A stretch of DNA of 64,000 nucleotides, from NCBI GenBank assembly GCA_022792135.1, contig JAAWAM010000009.1, positions 1 to 64,000 on the forward strand. Reading direction: 5' to 3'. A program made the position numbers and the translations under genes. Below, one piece after another: positions 18,401 to 27,312 of this stretch. The notes under the pieces were generated by a model. That model had not been told where the DNA came from. It ran no database searches and worked only from the letters and a program-made list of their open reading frames with translations. The first letter of the stretch is position 1. Each line of letters opens with the position of its first letter. The DNA comes from Clostridia bacterium. GTDB lineage: Bacteria; Bacillota; Clostridia; TANB77; CAG-508.

Positions 18401-19158
18401 CGTTCAAATCACCTCCAAGAAGTGTTTGTACCTCTATTATTTTTTCGAAGAATTGTTTTCTTGTATCATTTCCTTTTACTAACTCATTAAAGATTTTTCC
18501 ATCTTTGATAAATAGAATTCGGTTCGTATAAGAAGCTGTAAAAGCATCGTGTGTAACCATTAAGATGGTTGCTTGTAATTTTTGATTTAAAGATTCAAAA
18601 CTTTCTAATAATTGTCTAGCTGATTTAGAATCCAGAGCTCCTGTTGGCTCATCTGCCAATACTAATTTTGGATTGGTAATCATTGCTCTTGCAGAGGCAA
18701 CTCTTTGCTTTTGTCCCCCTGAAATTTGATATGGATATTTTTTCAAAATTTCTGTTATTTCAAGTTTCTCAGCTATTTCTTTTACTCTTCTCTCAATCTG
18801 TTTGCTATTTACCCTTTGAATGGTAAGTGCTAAAGCAATATTTTCATAGGCTGTCAACGTATCTAATAAATTAAAATCTTGAAAAATAAAACCTAATTCT
18901 TCTCTTCTAAATTGATTTAAATGATTTCCTCTTAATCTGGTAATATCTTGTCCCTTCATCCTAATATGTCCGACAAGTTACTTTGTCAATGGTTGAAATA
19001 CAATTTAAAAGAGTGGTTTTCCCACTTCCAGATGCTCCCATAATGCCTACAAACTCTCCTTTGTTTACGACAAAGCTAATATTATCAATTGCTTTGGTCA
19101 AATTGGATTTGTTTCCATAGTATTTTTCTATGTTCTCCACTTCTAAAATCTTTTCCAT
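18390..19158 (-). CDS. bceA: BceA-type ABC transporter ATPase (one CGGA +1 recoding site)
   Basis: Joined through CGGA at 18972-18969, the protein is 255 residues, the usual length for BceA. Walker [14 protein letters not shown] (about 40-52), the recoding site at residue 63, Q-loop region [17 protein letters not shown], signature [15 protein letters not shown], Walker [13 protein letters not shown] and the H-loop MVTHDAF are all present across the join. Without the shift the first part ends two residues later, so the ATPase would be dead. It drives the BceB permease and is controlled by the adjacent two-component system. Confidence 0.88.
18969..18972 (-). other. In-frame CGGA +1 recoding site in bceA
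   Basis: The minus strand reads GTA ACT TGT CGGA CAT ATT AGG ATG. Family members have (S/A)GHI here, so the decoded residue is glycine. Unshifted reading stops at TAG two codons later. Confidence 0.9.
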
Positions 19159-19187
19159 CTAAAAAACTCCTTTCCTTGATTGGTTTT

Positions 19188-19257
19188 ATTATACAATTTT
19201 TCTTACCCTCGTACCATAGATTTAACTTACAAAAACCTTACATTTTTGTAAGGTTTT
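19188..19257 (-). promoter_or_regulatory. bceAB promoter with BceR-type operator
   Basis: The perfect inverted repeat AAAACCTTACA-TTTT-TGTAAGGTTTT (19232-19257) lies 38 bases upstream of a TATAAT -10 (19193-19188) that has no good -35, as expected for activation. The TTACA-N4-TGTAA core matches the known BceR-like site pattern and the second copy before the regulator gene. It also overlaps the stop of the kinase gene and could weakly terminate it. Confidence 0.75.
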
Positions 19258-20275
19258 ATTGGATCGTAATATAACTACTTTGTGGAAATAATAATCGTAT
19301 TTGTGTTCCTTCCTTTTCAATCGATTCTAATTCCATTGCGATTCCCAATTTATGACATAATTTTTTACATAAATACAAGCCAATACCAGTTGACTTTTTA
19401 TTTAACATTCTTCCATTGGTTCCTGTAAAACCTTTTTCAAAAACCCTTGTAACTTCTCCTTGTTTAATTCCCATTCCATTATCTTTTATGGATAAGATAA
19501 CCTTTTCTTTTGCTTGTTCTGCATAAATTTCAATTTTTAATGTTTCTTTTTGTTTTTTGTACTTTACGCTGTTTTGTATGATTTGATTTAACAAGAAAAC
19601 AATCCACTTACTATCTGTATTTACCATAAAGTCCAAATCATGGATACAAACACTTACTTTCTCTTGAATCAAAGCATTTTTATTCTTTTTAATGCTTTCT
19701 TTTACCATATCTTCTAATTTATTTTTTTTAATAGAATAGTCTTTTTCTACGGTGTTACTTCTTGCATAAAATAAAGCTTGCTCAATATAATTTTCTACTT
19801 TATCTAATTCCTCATAAATACTTTTAGTCACTTCATTTCTATTGTTTTCAATTACCATCTTACTGGCTGCAATTGGCAACTTAATTTCATGAATCCATAA
19901 TTCTATGTAATCTTTATAGTCTTCCATTAAATATTTATATTTATTTACATATTCCAACATGGATTTACTAATTTGTTCCAAAGATTCTTTTAATATCTTT
20001 CCTTCCTTAAAACTTGGTGTTTTGATAATTTCTGCAATTAGGTACTTTTCTTCTAACTCTTGCAATATATGATTGAAATTTTGGTAATAATTTCTTTTTG
20101 TGATATATTCTATCATCATCCCTATCCCATATAGACCCATGATAGCAATCGGAATATATATTTTTATAAAATTACTGATGGGATAAATGACTAAAAAGAT
20201 TTCTATTGTCATAATTCCCAATCCTAGTAAACTAATGGTTATTAGTTTGTCTTTTAAAAAATGGCTAAATTTCAT
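19256..20275 (-). CDS. bceS: BceS-type intramembrane-sensing histidine kinase
   Basis: A 339-residue kinase with two N-terminal membrane helices and almost no outside loop, the BceS layout. The phosphorylated histidine is in LWIHEIKLPIAASKM (near 128). The ATP domain has NQIIQNSVKYKK, KDNGMGIKQGEV and STGIGLYLCKKLC. These kinases sense drug flux through their cognate BceAB transporter. It follows the regulator gene by 11 bases. Confidence 0.88.
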   Translation of the reverse strand: MKFSHFLKDKLITISLLGLGIMTIEIFLVIYPISNFIKIYIPIAIMGLYGIGMMIEYITKRNYYQNFNHILQELEEKYLIAEIIKTPSFKEGKILKESLEQISKSMLEYVNKYKYLMEDYKDYIELWIHEIKLPIAASKMVIENNRNEVTKSIYEELDKVENYIEQALFYARSNTVEKDYSIKKNKLEDMVKESIKKNKNALIQEKVSVCIHDLDFMVNTDSKWIVFLLNQIIQNSVKYKKQKETLKIEIYAEQAKEKVILSIKDNGMGIKQGEVTRVFEKGFTGTNGRMLNKKSTGIGLYLCKKLCHKLGIAMELESIEKEGTQIRLLFPQSSYITIQ

Positions 20276-20286
20276 TTCTTCTCCTT

Positions 20287-20958
20287 CTATAAGAATAAAT
20301 AACCTTGTCCTCTTTTGGTAACTAATAATTCTTTTAATCCTAATTCTTCTAATTTGTTTCTTAATCTGGTAACATTCACAGTTAAGGTATTATCATCAAT
20401 AAAACATTCACTCTCCCATAGACATTCCATAATTTCTTCTCTCGTAACAATTCTTTGTCTATTTTGAACCAAATAGTTTAATATCTTAAATTCATTTTTG
20501 GTTAATTCAATTTCTTTTCCTTCTTTTTCGATGATACTTTTTGAAAGATTTATAATAAAATCTTTACAATCTATTTTATCTTGAGTTTTTGCTTGGCTAT
20601 TGGTTCTTCTAAGTAGTGAGGCAATTTTAGCCAGTAAAATTTGAATATTAAAAGGTTTAGTTATATAATGGTCTGCTCCATAGTGAATAGAAAGTAATTC
20701 ATCCAATTCACTTTCTCTACTTGTTACTATGATAATTGGCATTTCTGATTGCTTCCTGATTTCCTTACAAATGTATTCTCCATCTGTATTTGGTAAATTA
20801 ATATCTAACAAAACTAAATCTGGATGAATTCTTAAAATATCTTGTATGGTATTTTCAAAGGTTTTGAGACTTTCTACTTGATATCCATTTTTGTTTAAAA
20901 ATATTTCTAGTTCATTTCTCAATTTTTCATCATCTTCTACAATTAATATTTCTTGCAT
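20287..20958 (-). CDS. bceR: BceR-type OmpR-family response regulator
   Basis: A 223-residue regulator. The receiver domain has the acidic pair in VEDDEKLR, phospho-aspartate in LVLLDINLPNTDG (near 52), the threonine in IIVTSRES and lysine in YITKPFN. A winged-helix OmpR DNA-binding domain (about 125-222) follows. RBS AGGAGG. Its promoter and that of bceAB carry the same inverted repeat, so it very likely activates both. Confidence 0.9.
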   Translation of the reverse strand: MQEILIVEDDEKLRNELEIFLNKNGYQVESLKTFENTIQDILRIHPDLVLLDINLPNTDGEYICKEIRKQSEMPIIIVTSRESELDELLSIHYGADHYITKPFNIQILLAKIASLLRRTNSQAKTQDKIDCKDFIINLSKSIIEKEGKEIELTKNEFKILNYLVQNRQRIVTREEIMECLWESECFIDDNTLTVNVTRLRNKLEELGLKELLVTKRGQGYLFL

Positions 20959-20978
20959 TTCCTTTTTCCTCCTACTTT

Positions 20979-21028
20979 ATTATAACATAAATTTTATGAA
21001 AATAACCTTACATTTCTGTAAGGTTATT
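20979..21028 (-). promoter_or_regulatory. bceRS promoter with second BceR-type operator
   Basis: AATAACCTTACA-TTTC-TGTAAGGTTATT (21001-21028) is a perfect 12-bp inverted repeat with a 4-base spacer. It starts 16 bases upstream of TATAAT (20984-20979) and so overlaps the -35 position. It shares ACCTTACATTT-N-TGTAAGGT with the bceAB site. Confidence 0.75.
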
Positions 21029-21066
21029 TCGTTTCTATTGCCAAAAGTTAAAAATAGGCAAGAAAC

Positions 21067-22918
21067 TTATGAATTGCTTAATTCCTTATATCTTTTAATT
21101 TTCATGGTAGAAGTTTTTTCAAATTCTCCTTCTTTGATTTCCAAAGCTTTAACTGCTTTATAAGAAGTTAACTGTTTATTGACTTCTTTTACTTTCTTCC
21201 AGATAACATCATAAACTTTATCTTCTGAAAGTTTACCATAGAATTCTTCTATTTTTTCATAATCTGGTATGACTCTTGCTGTGATCATTAATTCCTTAGC
21301 TTCTTTTTTACTACCCGCTTGTGGTTTTTTCCCATATACCATAGATTCTTTTATTTCATCTACCTTATCTAAAAGCATTTCAATTTCTTCTGGATAAATG
21401 TTCTTTCCATTTTGAGTAACAATTACATTTTTGCTTCTTCCTGTTAAGAAAACAAATCCATCCTCATTGATATAACCGATATCTCCTGAATGGAAATACC
21501 CTTCTTCATCGATTACCTTTTTTGTCTCTTCTTCATCTTCATAATATCCCATCATTAGCGTTGGCGTTTTTATTAAAATTTCTCCTTCTCCCTTTTCATT
21601 TGGGTTTTCGACTTTAATATCTGCTTGCACAATCGCTTTTCCTGCTGAACCAATACTGGTTTTATATTCTGGTGTTAAGGCTGATATAGGAGCCGTTTCT
21701 GTTAGGCCATATCCTTGTAAGAAAGTAATTCCTATATTTTCTAACCAAATTCCTACTTTTTTATCAATTGGAGCTGCTGCTGAAACAATAATTCTTAAGT
21801 TTCCCCCTAAATTATCATAAATTTCTTTGAATACTTTTCTTTTTACATCAATTCCCGCTCCTTTTAAGGCATTGGTAACAGAAATCATTGTATTTACTAT
21901 TTTATCTTTTTTGCTTTTTACAATTTTTTGATTAATTTTTTTGTAAAGGCTTTCTACTAAAAGCGGAACTGTAAGGATTGCTGTTGGTTTTGCTTCTTGT
22001 AAGTTTGGTACAATATATCTTAATCCTTCGCATATGGCAATAGAAGCACCATTTGCTATTGGTGTTAAAAAGCCAATGGTTGATTCATAACAGTGATGTA
22101 ATGGTAATACAGAAAATAATCGATCCCATGGATAAATTTTCACATAGGCTGATACGGCATTGACATTTTCTGCTAAATTTCGATTATTTAACATAACCCC
22201 TTTTGAATGAGAAGTAGTTCCTGAAGTAAAGAATAATATTTTAAATTCTTCTGGATTAATTTCTATTTCTTCAAAAGAATGATTTCCAGATTGTATCATT
22301 TCTTTTCCTAAATGGATTAAATGTTCTAATCCTACTTCTTTTCCTTTTAACTTTTTGTCTGATTTCATCTCGATAAAATATTCAACTTCTGGCACTCTTT
22401 CTTTTATCTTTTTCATATCCTCTTCTTTTTTTGGCGAATAAATAATAGCAGAGGCTTTGGATCTTCTTACGATATTTTCTAATTCATTGACTGGTAATTC
22501 TCGATCTGCTGGTACAGCAATCCCTACTCCACAAAGAAGTGCCATATAAGAAGTATACCATCCGTATTTGTGTTTCTCCTATGATAATGACTCTTTTTCC
22601 TTGTAACTTTAATACATGAATAAGTGCTGTTCCTAGTCCTAAAACATTTTGACCAAATTCCTCATAAGTAGTTGTTTTATAAGGTTCTTTATGATTTGAC
22701 TTTTCTAAGATACAAGGTCTATTAGCATATTTTTCAATGGATTGCATAAAAAATTCTTTTACAGTTTTGTAATGTGTCATATCTTCATATGGTGTTGTTC
22801 TTTTTTTGGTATTTTGCTTTTCTAATTTTTCATAATCTATTTTATTAAATTCCTCTTGGACATTCATTTTCATCTTTTTAAATTTCATTTTTGGTATTTT
22901 TAAATCTCTAATTCCCAT
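21067..22918 (-). CDS. AMP-dependent acyl-CoA synthetase (one CGGA +1 recoding site)
   Basis: Joined through CGGA at 22564-22561, this is a 616-residue long-chain-type AMP-forming acyl-CoA synthetase. The N-terminal part covers about 1-118, ending RVIIIGETQI. The +1 frame continues WYTSYMALLCGVGIAVPADR, the phosphate loop FFTSGTTSHSKGVML, the adenine motif GYGLTETAP and the hinge GDIGYINEDGFVFLTGR. It activates fatty acids to acyl-CoA. The specific chain length is unknown. It is preceded by its own promoter and followed by the bceRS promoter. Confidence 0.85.
22561..22564 (-). other. In-frame CGGA +1 recoding site in the acyl-CoA synthetase
   Basis: The minus strand reads ACA CAA ATA CGGA TGG TAT ACT. 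Codon 119 is CGG. Reading it in three letters gives an unrelated tail of 26 residues. The +1 frame restores a tryptophan and the conserved GVGIAVP strand. Residue conservation at the site itself is not strong. Confidence 0.8.
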
Positions 22919-22947
22919 TTCGTTTCTCCTTTTTTCTCTCTTTTTCT

Positions 22948-22976
22948 ATTATATAAAAAATACTGCTTTTTTACAA
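22948..22976 (-). promoter_or_regulatory. Promoter of the acyl-CoA synthetase gene
   Basis: TTGTAA (22976-22971), a 17-base spacer and TATAAT (22953-22948), followed by AAAAGGAG before the ATG at 22918. Confidence 0.7.
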
Positions 22977-23022
22977 ATATATCTTATTTTTTTGTACAGT
23001 ATGGTCAAATTTTTAGTTTTCT

Positions 23023-23078
23023 CTTTGTTTCCAAAACAAAGACGTAGAATCGTTAAAAATCCTACGCCCTTGAAAGGG
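23023..23078. repeat. Cluster of three short hairpins after the ABC-2 permease gene
   Basis: CCCTT/AAGGG (23067-23078), CGTAG/CTACG (23043-23066) and CTTTGTTT/AAACAAAG (23023-23041) follow one another. On the minus strand they follow the stop of the permease gene, so a transcript-end structure is likely. Confidence 0.45.
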
Positions 23079-23095
23079 TTTATAATTTGAATTTT

Positions 23096-24316
23096 TTATT
23101 TGTCTTTATACATTTTTACGATATCTTTTAGACTCATTTTTGTACCATAATTTAAGATTGCATTGGAATAAATTTTAATGGCTACTTTTGCAATGACTAA
23201 TATGGTAACGATTAAAATCATAACAGATATTGCTACATCGGTTGGTGTTGCTAAGCCCATCAAAATTCGAAAAGGCATACAAAATGGTGAAGAAATTGGG
23301 AACAAAGAAGCAAACAAATTTAGTTCACTCGTTGGGTTCATCATGGTAAAGTAAGATAAATAAAATCCAATCACTGCTAAAATGGCAACTGGTCCATTGG
23401 CAGATTGTATATCTTCTGGTTTGCTAACAGTTGAACCTGTTAGTGCATACAATAAACTATATTCAAAATAGCCTAATAGAAAATAAACAATTGCCATCAT
23501 TCCTAAATATGGTGTAATATTAGACACATCTAATGCTAAATTTAATAATTCTGAATCTAGAAATAATTTAGCACTTATGAATGCTGTTAGTACAAGAACT
23601 ACCATTTGCAATAGTCCCACTACTCCAATTCCAATTGTCTTTCCTAATACAATTGTCCTCGGATTTGTTGAAGTTACCAGTGTTTCCATGATTTTTGAGG
23701 TCTTTTCTGTGGTAATCGAACTAGACACCTGATAAGCACAAAAATAAATTGCATAGAATAACACCAACGACATTAACATCATAACCAATATATTTCCACT
23801 TGCTTTTTCTTCCTCTGTTTGTTCTAAACTAAACTCAAAATTAGGCGTGATGGATTGTAATTGTTCTTGTGTTAGCCCTAACTTATTAATTTGTATCTCA
23901 GAATATAAACCATTCATTGCATTGACTAGTGTTTCTGGTACATCTCGCATCATGCTACTATTTTCTACAATATATTTTACTTTTATTGTATTGTCTTGTT
24001 TTTCTATGATTATGGCTGATTTTATTTCTTCCTTTTCAATTTTCTCTTTTACTTCCTCAAAAGAAGCCTTTCCTATCTCTATTTCATATCCTAAATTAGC
24101 TTGTTTTAAAGCTTCTAAATTGCCTTCAAAAATATCTTCACCATCAACGACTAAAAGCTTATCTTTTGTATCTTCTCCTTTTACTGACTTTATGATATTA
24201 GGTACATTAAATCCTACAACAATTAGTAGTAATATAATGAATGTTGATATAACAAAAGATTTTCTTTTTACCATCTCTTTTATCGTGAATCTCATAACAG
24301 TTATAATATCTCTCAT
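23096..24316 (-). CDS. ABC-2 type permease (NatB-like)
   Basis: A 406-residue membrane protein. One N-terminal helix (about 20-40) is followed by a roughly 130-residue outside domain and about six clustered helices, with TEKTSKIMETLVTS (the NatB-type loop) near residue 203. Together with the ATPase encoded one base upstream it forms an exporter of the NatAB class, which exports sodium or other small substrates. The substrate is not deducible. Confidence 0.8.
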   Translation of the reverse strand: MRDIITVMRFTIKEMVKRKSFVISTFIILLLIVVGFNVPNIIKSVKGEDTKDKLLVVDGEDIFEGNLEALKQANLGYEIEIGKASFEEVKEKIEKEEIKSAIIIEKQDNTIKVKYIVENSSMMRDVPETLVNAMNGLYSEIQINKLGLTQEQLQSITPNFEFSLEQTEEEKASGNILVMMLMSLVLFYAIYFCAYQVSSSITTEKTSKIMETLVTSTNPRTIVLGKTIGIGVVGLLQMVVLVLTAFISAKLFLDSELLNLALDVSNITPYLGMMAIVYFLLGYFEYSLLYALTGSTVSKPEDIQSANGPVAILAVIGFYLSYFTMMNPTSELNLFASLFPISSPFCMPFRILMGLATPTDVAISVMILIVTILVIAKVAIKIYSNAILNYGTKMSLKDIVKMYKDK

Positions 24317-24317
24317 T

Positions 24318-25208
24318 TTACTCCCCTACCTTTTCTATAAAAATATCATTTAATGTTGGTTTTTTTATCTCGAACTTATTGACTTTCTTTCCCTCTGTTA
24401 CTAATCGATTCAAAAGATTATGTGCTTTTTGTTCTTCTGTTATTTTTATCACATAATTATGATTTGTCTCGTTTTCCACTGTTAGCTCTAACTCTTCAAT
24501 ATACTGACTAATGTCTTCTTCTACCCCAACTTCTACTCGATTGGCTGGATACGTTTCTTTAATTTCTTTTAAGTTTCCTTGTAATACGGTTTTACCTTTA
24601 TTTAAAATTAGGATATCACTGCAAAACTCTTCTATGGTTGCCATTTGATGGGCTGACATGATAACATATTTTCCATTTTTGACTAAATCAATGATAATAT
24701 TTTTTAATATTTCTGTATTAACAGGATCTAATCCACTAAATGGTTCATCTAATACGACCAATTCTGGATTATGAATAACAGCAGTCATAAATTGTATTTT
24801 TTGTTGATTTCCTTTGGAAAGTTTTTCTGCTGGTAATGTTAAATATTCTTCTACTTTTAATTTCTTTGCCCATTGCTCAATTGCTTGTTCTGCTTCTTGT
24901 TTTTTCATCCCTTTTAATTCTGCAAAATACATTAATTGGTCTAGTATTTTGGTTTTAGGATATACGCCTCTTTCTTCTGGTAGATATCCGAAATTGACTG
25001 ATTTTCTATCAACTGCTTTTCCTTTCCAAGTAATTTCGCCGCTGTCTTTTTTTATAATGCCTAGTAACATTCGAATCGTTGTTGTTTTTCCTGCCCCATT
25101 TGTTCCTAGCAATCCATAAACTCCTGGCTTATCTAAACACAAAGAAACATTTTCAACTGCTTGTTTTCCAACAAATGATTTGGATACATTTTCTAATTTT
25201 AAACTCAT
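24318..25208 (-). CDS. ABC transporter ATP-binding protein (NatA-like)
   Basis: A 296-residue ATPase with Walker A GLLGTNGAGKTTTIRML (about 32-48), Q-loop GYLPEERGVYP, signature LSKGNQQKIQF, Walker B LVVLDEPFSGLDP and H-loop MSAHQMATIE. The C-terminal about 80 residues resemble the extra domain of NatA-type proteins. Translationally linked to the permease. Confidence 0.88.
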   Translation of the reverse strand: MSLKLENVSKSFVGKQAVENVSLCLDKPGVYGLLGTNGAGKTTTIRMLLGIIKKDSGEITWKGKAVDRKSVNFGYLPEERGVYPKTKILDQLMYFAELKGMKKQEAEQAIEQWAKKLKVEEYLTLPAEKLSKGNQQKIQFMTAVIHNPELVVLDEPFSGLDPVNTEILKNIIIDLVKNGKYVIMSAHQMATIEEFCSDILILNKGKTVLQGNLKEIKETYPANRVEVGVEEDISQYIEELELTVENETNHNYVIKITEEQKAHNLLNRLVTEGKKVNKFEIKKPTLNDIFIEKVGE

Positions 25209-25229
25209 TTTACATTCTCTCTTTCTTTT

Positions 25230-26537
25230 TTAAAACTTCAATTCCTCAATTTCTTCAAAAGGAACTTCTTTTTCCTCACCTGTTTCCATATTTTTTACCT
25301 TACATTGATTGGCACGAATCTCATCTTCTCCGATAATGATAACATATGGAATTTCTAACTTATCGGCATACTTAAATTTAGCCTTCAATTTTTTGCGGTT
25401 CAAATAAATCTCTGTTTTGACACCATTGTTTCTTAATTTATTTGCCAAACGAATTGGTACACTCAAATCTTCCAACATAGGAATAATTAGAACATCTGCA
25501 ATTGATTTTTTAGTGGCTTGGACTAAATTTAGTTCATTTAGTTTAAAAAATAAACGTGTTAAACCAATAGAAACTCCAACACCAGGTAATTTCTTATCTG
25601 TATAATATTCTGCTAAATTTTCATACCTTCCACCTGAACATACACTTCCTAATTCTCGATAATCATCTAAAAATGTTTCATATACTGTTCCTGTATAATA
25701 ATCTAATCCTCTTGCAATGGTTAAATCTACTTTAAAGTTTTCTTCGGCAATACCAAATAATCTCATATATTTTACCACATATTCTAATTCTTCTACACCT
25801 TGGATAAAAATTTCACTTTCTATTCCGAATTCTTTTAATTTTGCAATTTTTTCATCTGATGTTCCTTCTATTTCTATAAAGTTAATGATGGTATCAATGG
25901 CAGCTTGCATTACTTTCAGTTTTTGTAATTCTTCTATCACTGCCTGTTTTCCAATTTTATCTATTTTATCAATCGCTCTTAAAATTTCAACAGAAGCCTC
26001 TTTTTGTCCTAAGTTTTCAAATAATCCATTTAAAATTTTTCTATTATTGATTCTAATGGTAAATTTATCAAATCCTAAACTTTTAAAAATAGTAGCAATT
26101 ACACTTGGTAATTCCGCATCATAAATGAGATCTAATTCTCCATCTCCTATCATGTCAATATCACATTGATAAAATTCACGAAATCTTCCTTTTTGTGTTC
26201 TTTCTCCTCGATACACTTTTCCAATTTGATATCTTCGAAAAGGAAAACTTAAATTCCCATAATTTTTAGCCACATATTTAGAAAGTGGTACTGTTAAATC
26301 AAATCGTAAAGATAAGTCATTCTCTCCTTTTTGAAAACGATAAATCTGTTTTTCCGTTTCTCCTCCTGCTTTTGCTAATAATACCTCTGATAATTCAATA
26401 ACAGGTGTATCCAATGGAAGAAATCCAAATTTTTGATACGTATTTTCAATGGTCTGTTTGATTTGATTAAATAAGATCTGTTCATTTGGTAATAATTCCA
26501 TAAAACCTGCTAATGTTCTTGGTTCTGTTTTAGCCAT
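25230..26537 (-). CDS. hisS: Histidyl-tRNA synthetase
   Basis: About 435 residues. The ATG at 26537 is nine bases after AAAGG and gives MAKTEPRTLAGFMELLPNE; the ATG at 26546 is too close to it. Class II motifs are present: RFDLTVPLSKYVAKN, YRGERTQKGRFREFYQCD and GVGVSIGLTRLF, with the histidine-specific LDYYTGTVYE. The C-terminal anticodon-binding domain is intact. It charges tRNA-His. Confidence 0.95.
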   Translation of the reverse strand: MAKTEPRTLAGFMELLPNEQILFNQIKQTIENTYQKFGFLPLDTPVIELSEVLLAKAGGETEKQIYRFQKGENDLSLRFDLTVPLSKYVAKNYGNLSFPFRRYQIGKVYRGERTQKGRFREFYQCDIDMIGDGELDLIYDAELPSVIATIFKSLGFDKFTIRINNRKILNGLFENLGQKEASVEILRAIDKIDKIGKQAVIEELQKLKVMQAAIDTIINFIEIEGTSDEKIAKLKEFGIESEIFIQGVEELEYVVKYMRLFGIAEENFKVDLTIARGLDYYTGTVYETFLDDYRELGSVCSGGRYENLAEYYTDKKLPGVGVSIGLTRLFFKLNELNLVQATKKSIADVLIIPMLEDLSVPIRLANKLRNNGVKTEIYLNRKKLKAKFKYADKLEIPYVIIIGEDEIRANQCKVKNMETGEEKEVPFEEIEELKF

Positions 26538-26552
26538 ATTTCTCATCCTTTC

Positions 26553-27200
26553 TTATATTAGTTTTGGTTTTAATTCTAAATAAATTGGTTTCTCATCTTT
26601 AATTCTAGTACTTAATCCATGCCCTGGATAACAAATCGTCTCATTTGGTAGTACCATTAGTTTATGTGTAATGGAATCCATAATTTCTTCTATGCTACCA
26701 GTTGGCACATCGGTTCTCCCCCAAGTTCCTCTAAATAACGTATCTCCTGAAAATAAGCAATTTTCTTTTTCACAATAAAGACAAGTACCACCTTTGGTAT
26801 GACCTGGTGTATGAATAACTCTAAATTGTAAATTTCCTAAATGAATCAAATCTTGGTCATCGATTCTAGAATCTGCTTCCAGTTCAATTTTTTCTTCCTT
26901 AATATACGGTGTTAAATTAATTTCAGCATCATTCAATCCTTCTGCATCCTCACGATGAATTAAAATTTTCCCACCACATCGATTCTTTAACTCTGTTACT
27001 CCACAAATGTGATCTCCATGGCAATGAGTCAAATAAATATATTTTAATTTCCCACCTAAAATATGTATCATTTCCTCTATTTTTTCAGCCTCACCTGCTG
27101 GGTCAATTACCATTATCTCTTTTGATTCTTCCTCTAATAGGATATAACAATTTGTTGGGTCACCTACCCAAGTATCTATCTTTCGTTCTTTTAAAATCAT
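26553..27200 (-). CDS. MBL-fold hydrolase (GloB-like)
   Basis: A 215-residue metallo-beta-lactamase-fold enzyme with YLTHCHGDHICGV (THxHxDH), HTPGHTKGGTCLY, FSGDTLFRGTWGRTD and CYPGHGLST, the full set of metal ligands. It belongs to the hydroxyacylglutathione-hydrolase-like group common in clostridia. Short length argues against a true glyoxalase II. It sits between relA and hisS, a frequent clostridial order. Confidence 0.85.
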   Translation of the reverse strand: MILKERKIDTWVGDPTNCYILLEEESKEIMVIDPAGEAEKIEEMIHILGGKLKYIYLTHCHGDHICGVTELKNRCGGKILIHREDAEGLNDAEINLTPYIKEEKIELEADSRIDDQDLIHLGNLQFRVIHTPGHTKGGTCLYCEKENCLFSGDTLFRGTWGRTDVPTGSIEEIMDSITHKLMVLPNETICYPGHGLSTRIKDEKPIYLELKPKLI

Positions 27201-27276
27201 TTCTTATTCCTTTCCTTGCTTTTTTAGTACTCTTTTTGGTCTTTTTGGGGACAGGTCTTGACAGATTATTTTAAAT

Positions 27277-27312
27277 CAATGGCTAAAGAAGAACCGTCCC
27301 TAATTAGCCATT
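27277..27312. repeat. Palindromic repeat, family A, copy 1 (relA 3' end)
   Basis: A 36-base sequence with CAATGGCTAAAGAAGAACCG at its start is identical to 55763-55798. It sits immediately at the relA stop codon and is preceded by TGGGGACAGG, a diverged outer arm. It resembles small REP-like intergenic elements. Confidence 0.75.
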
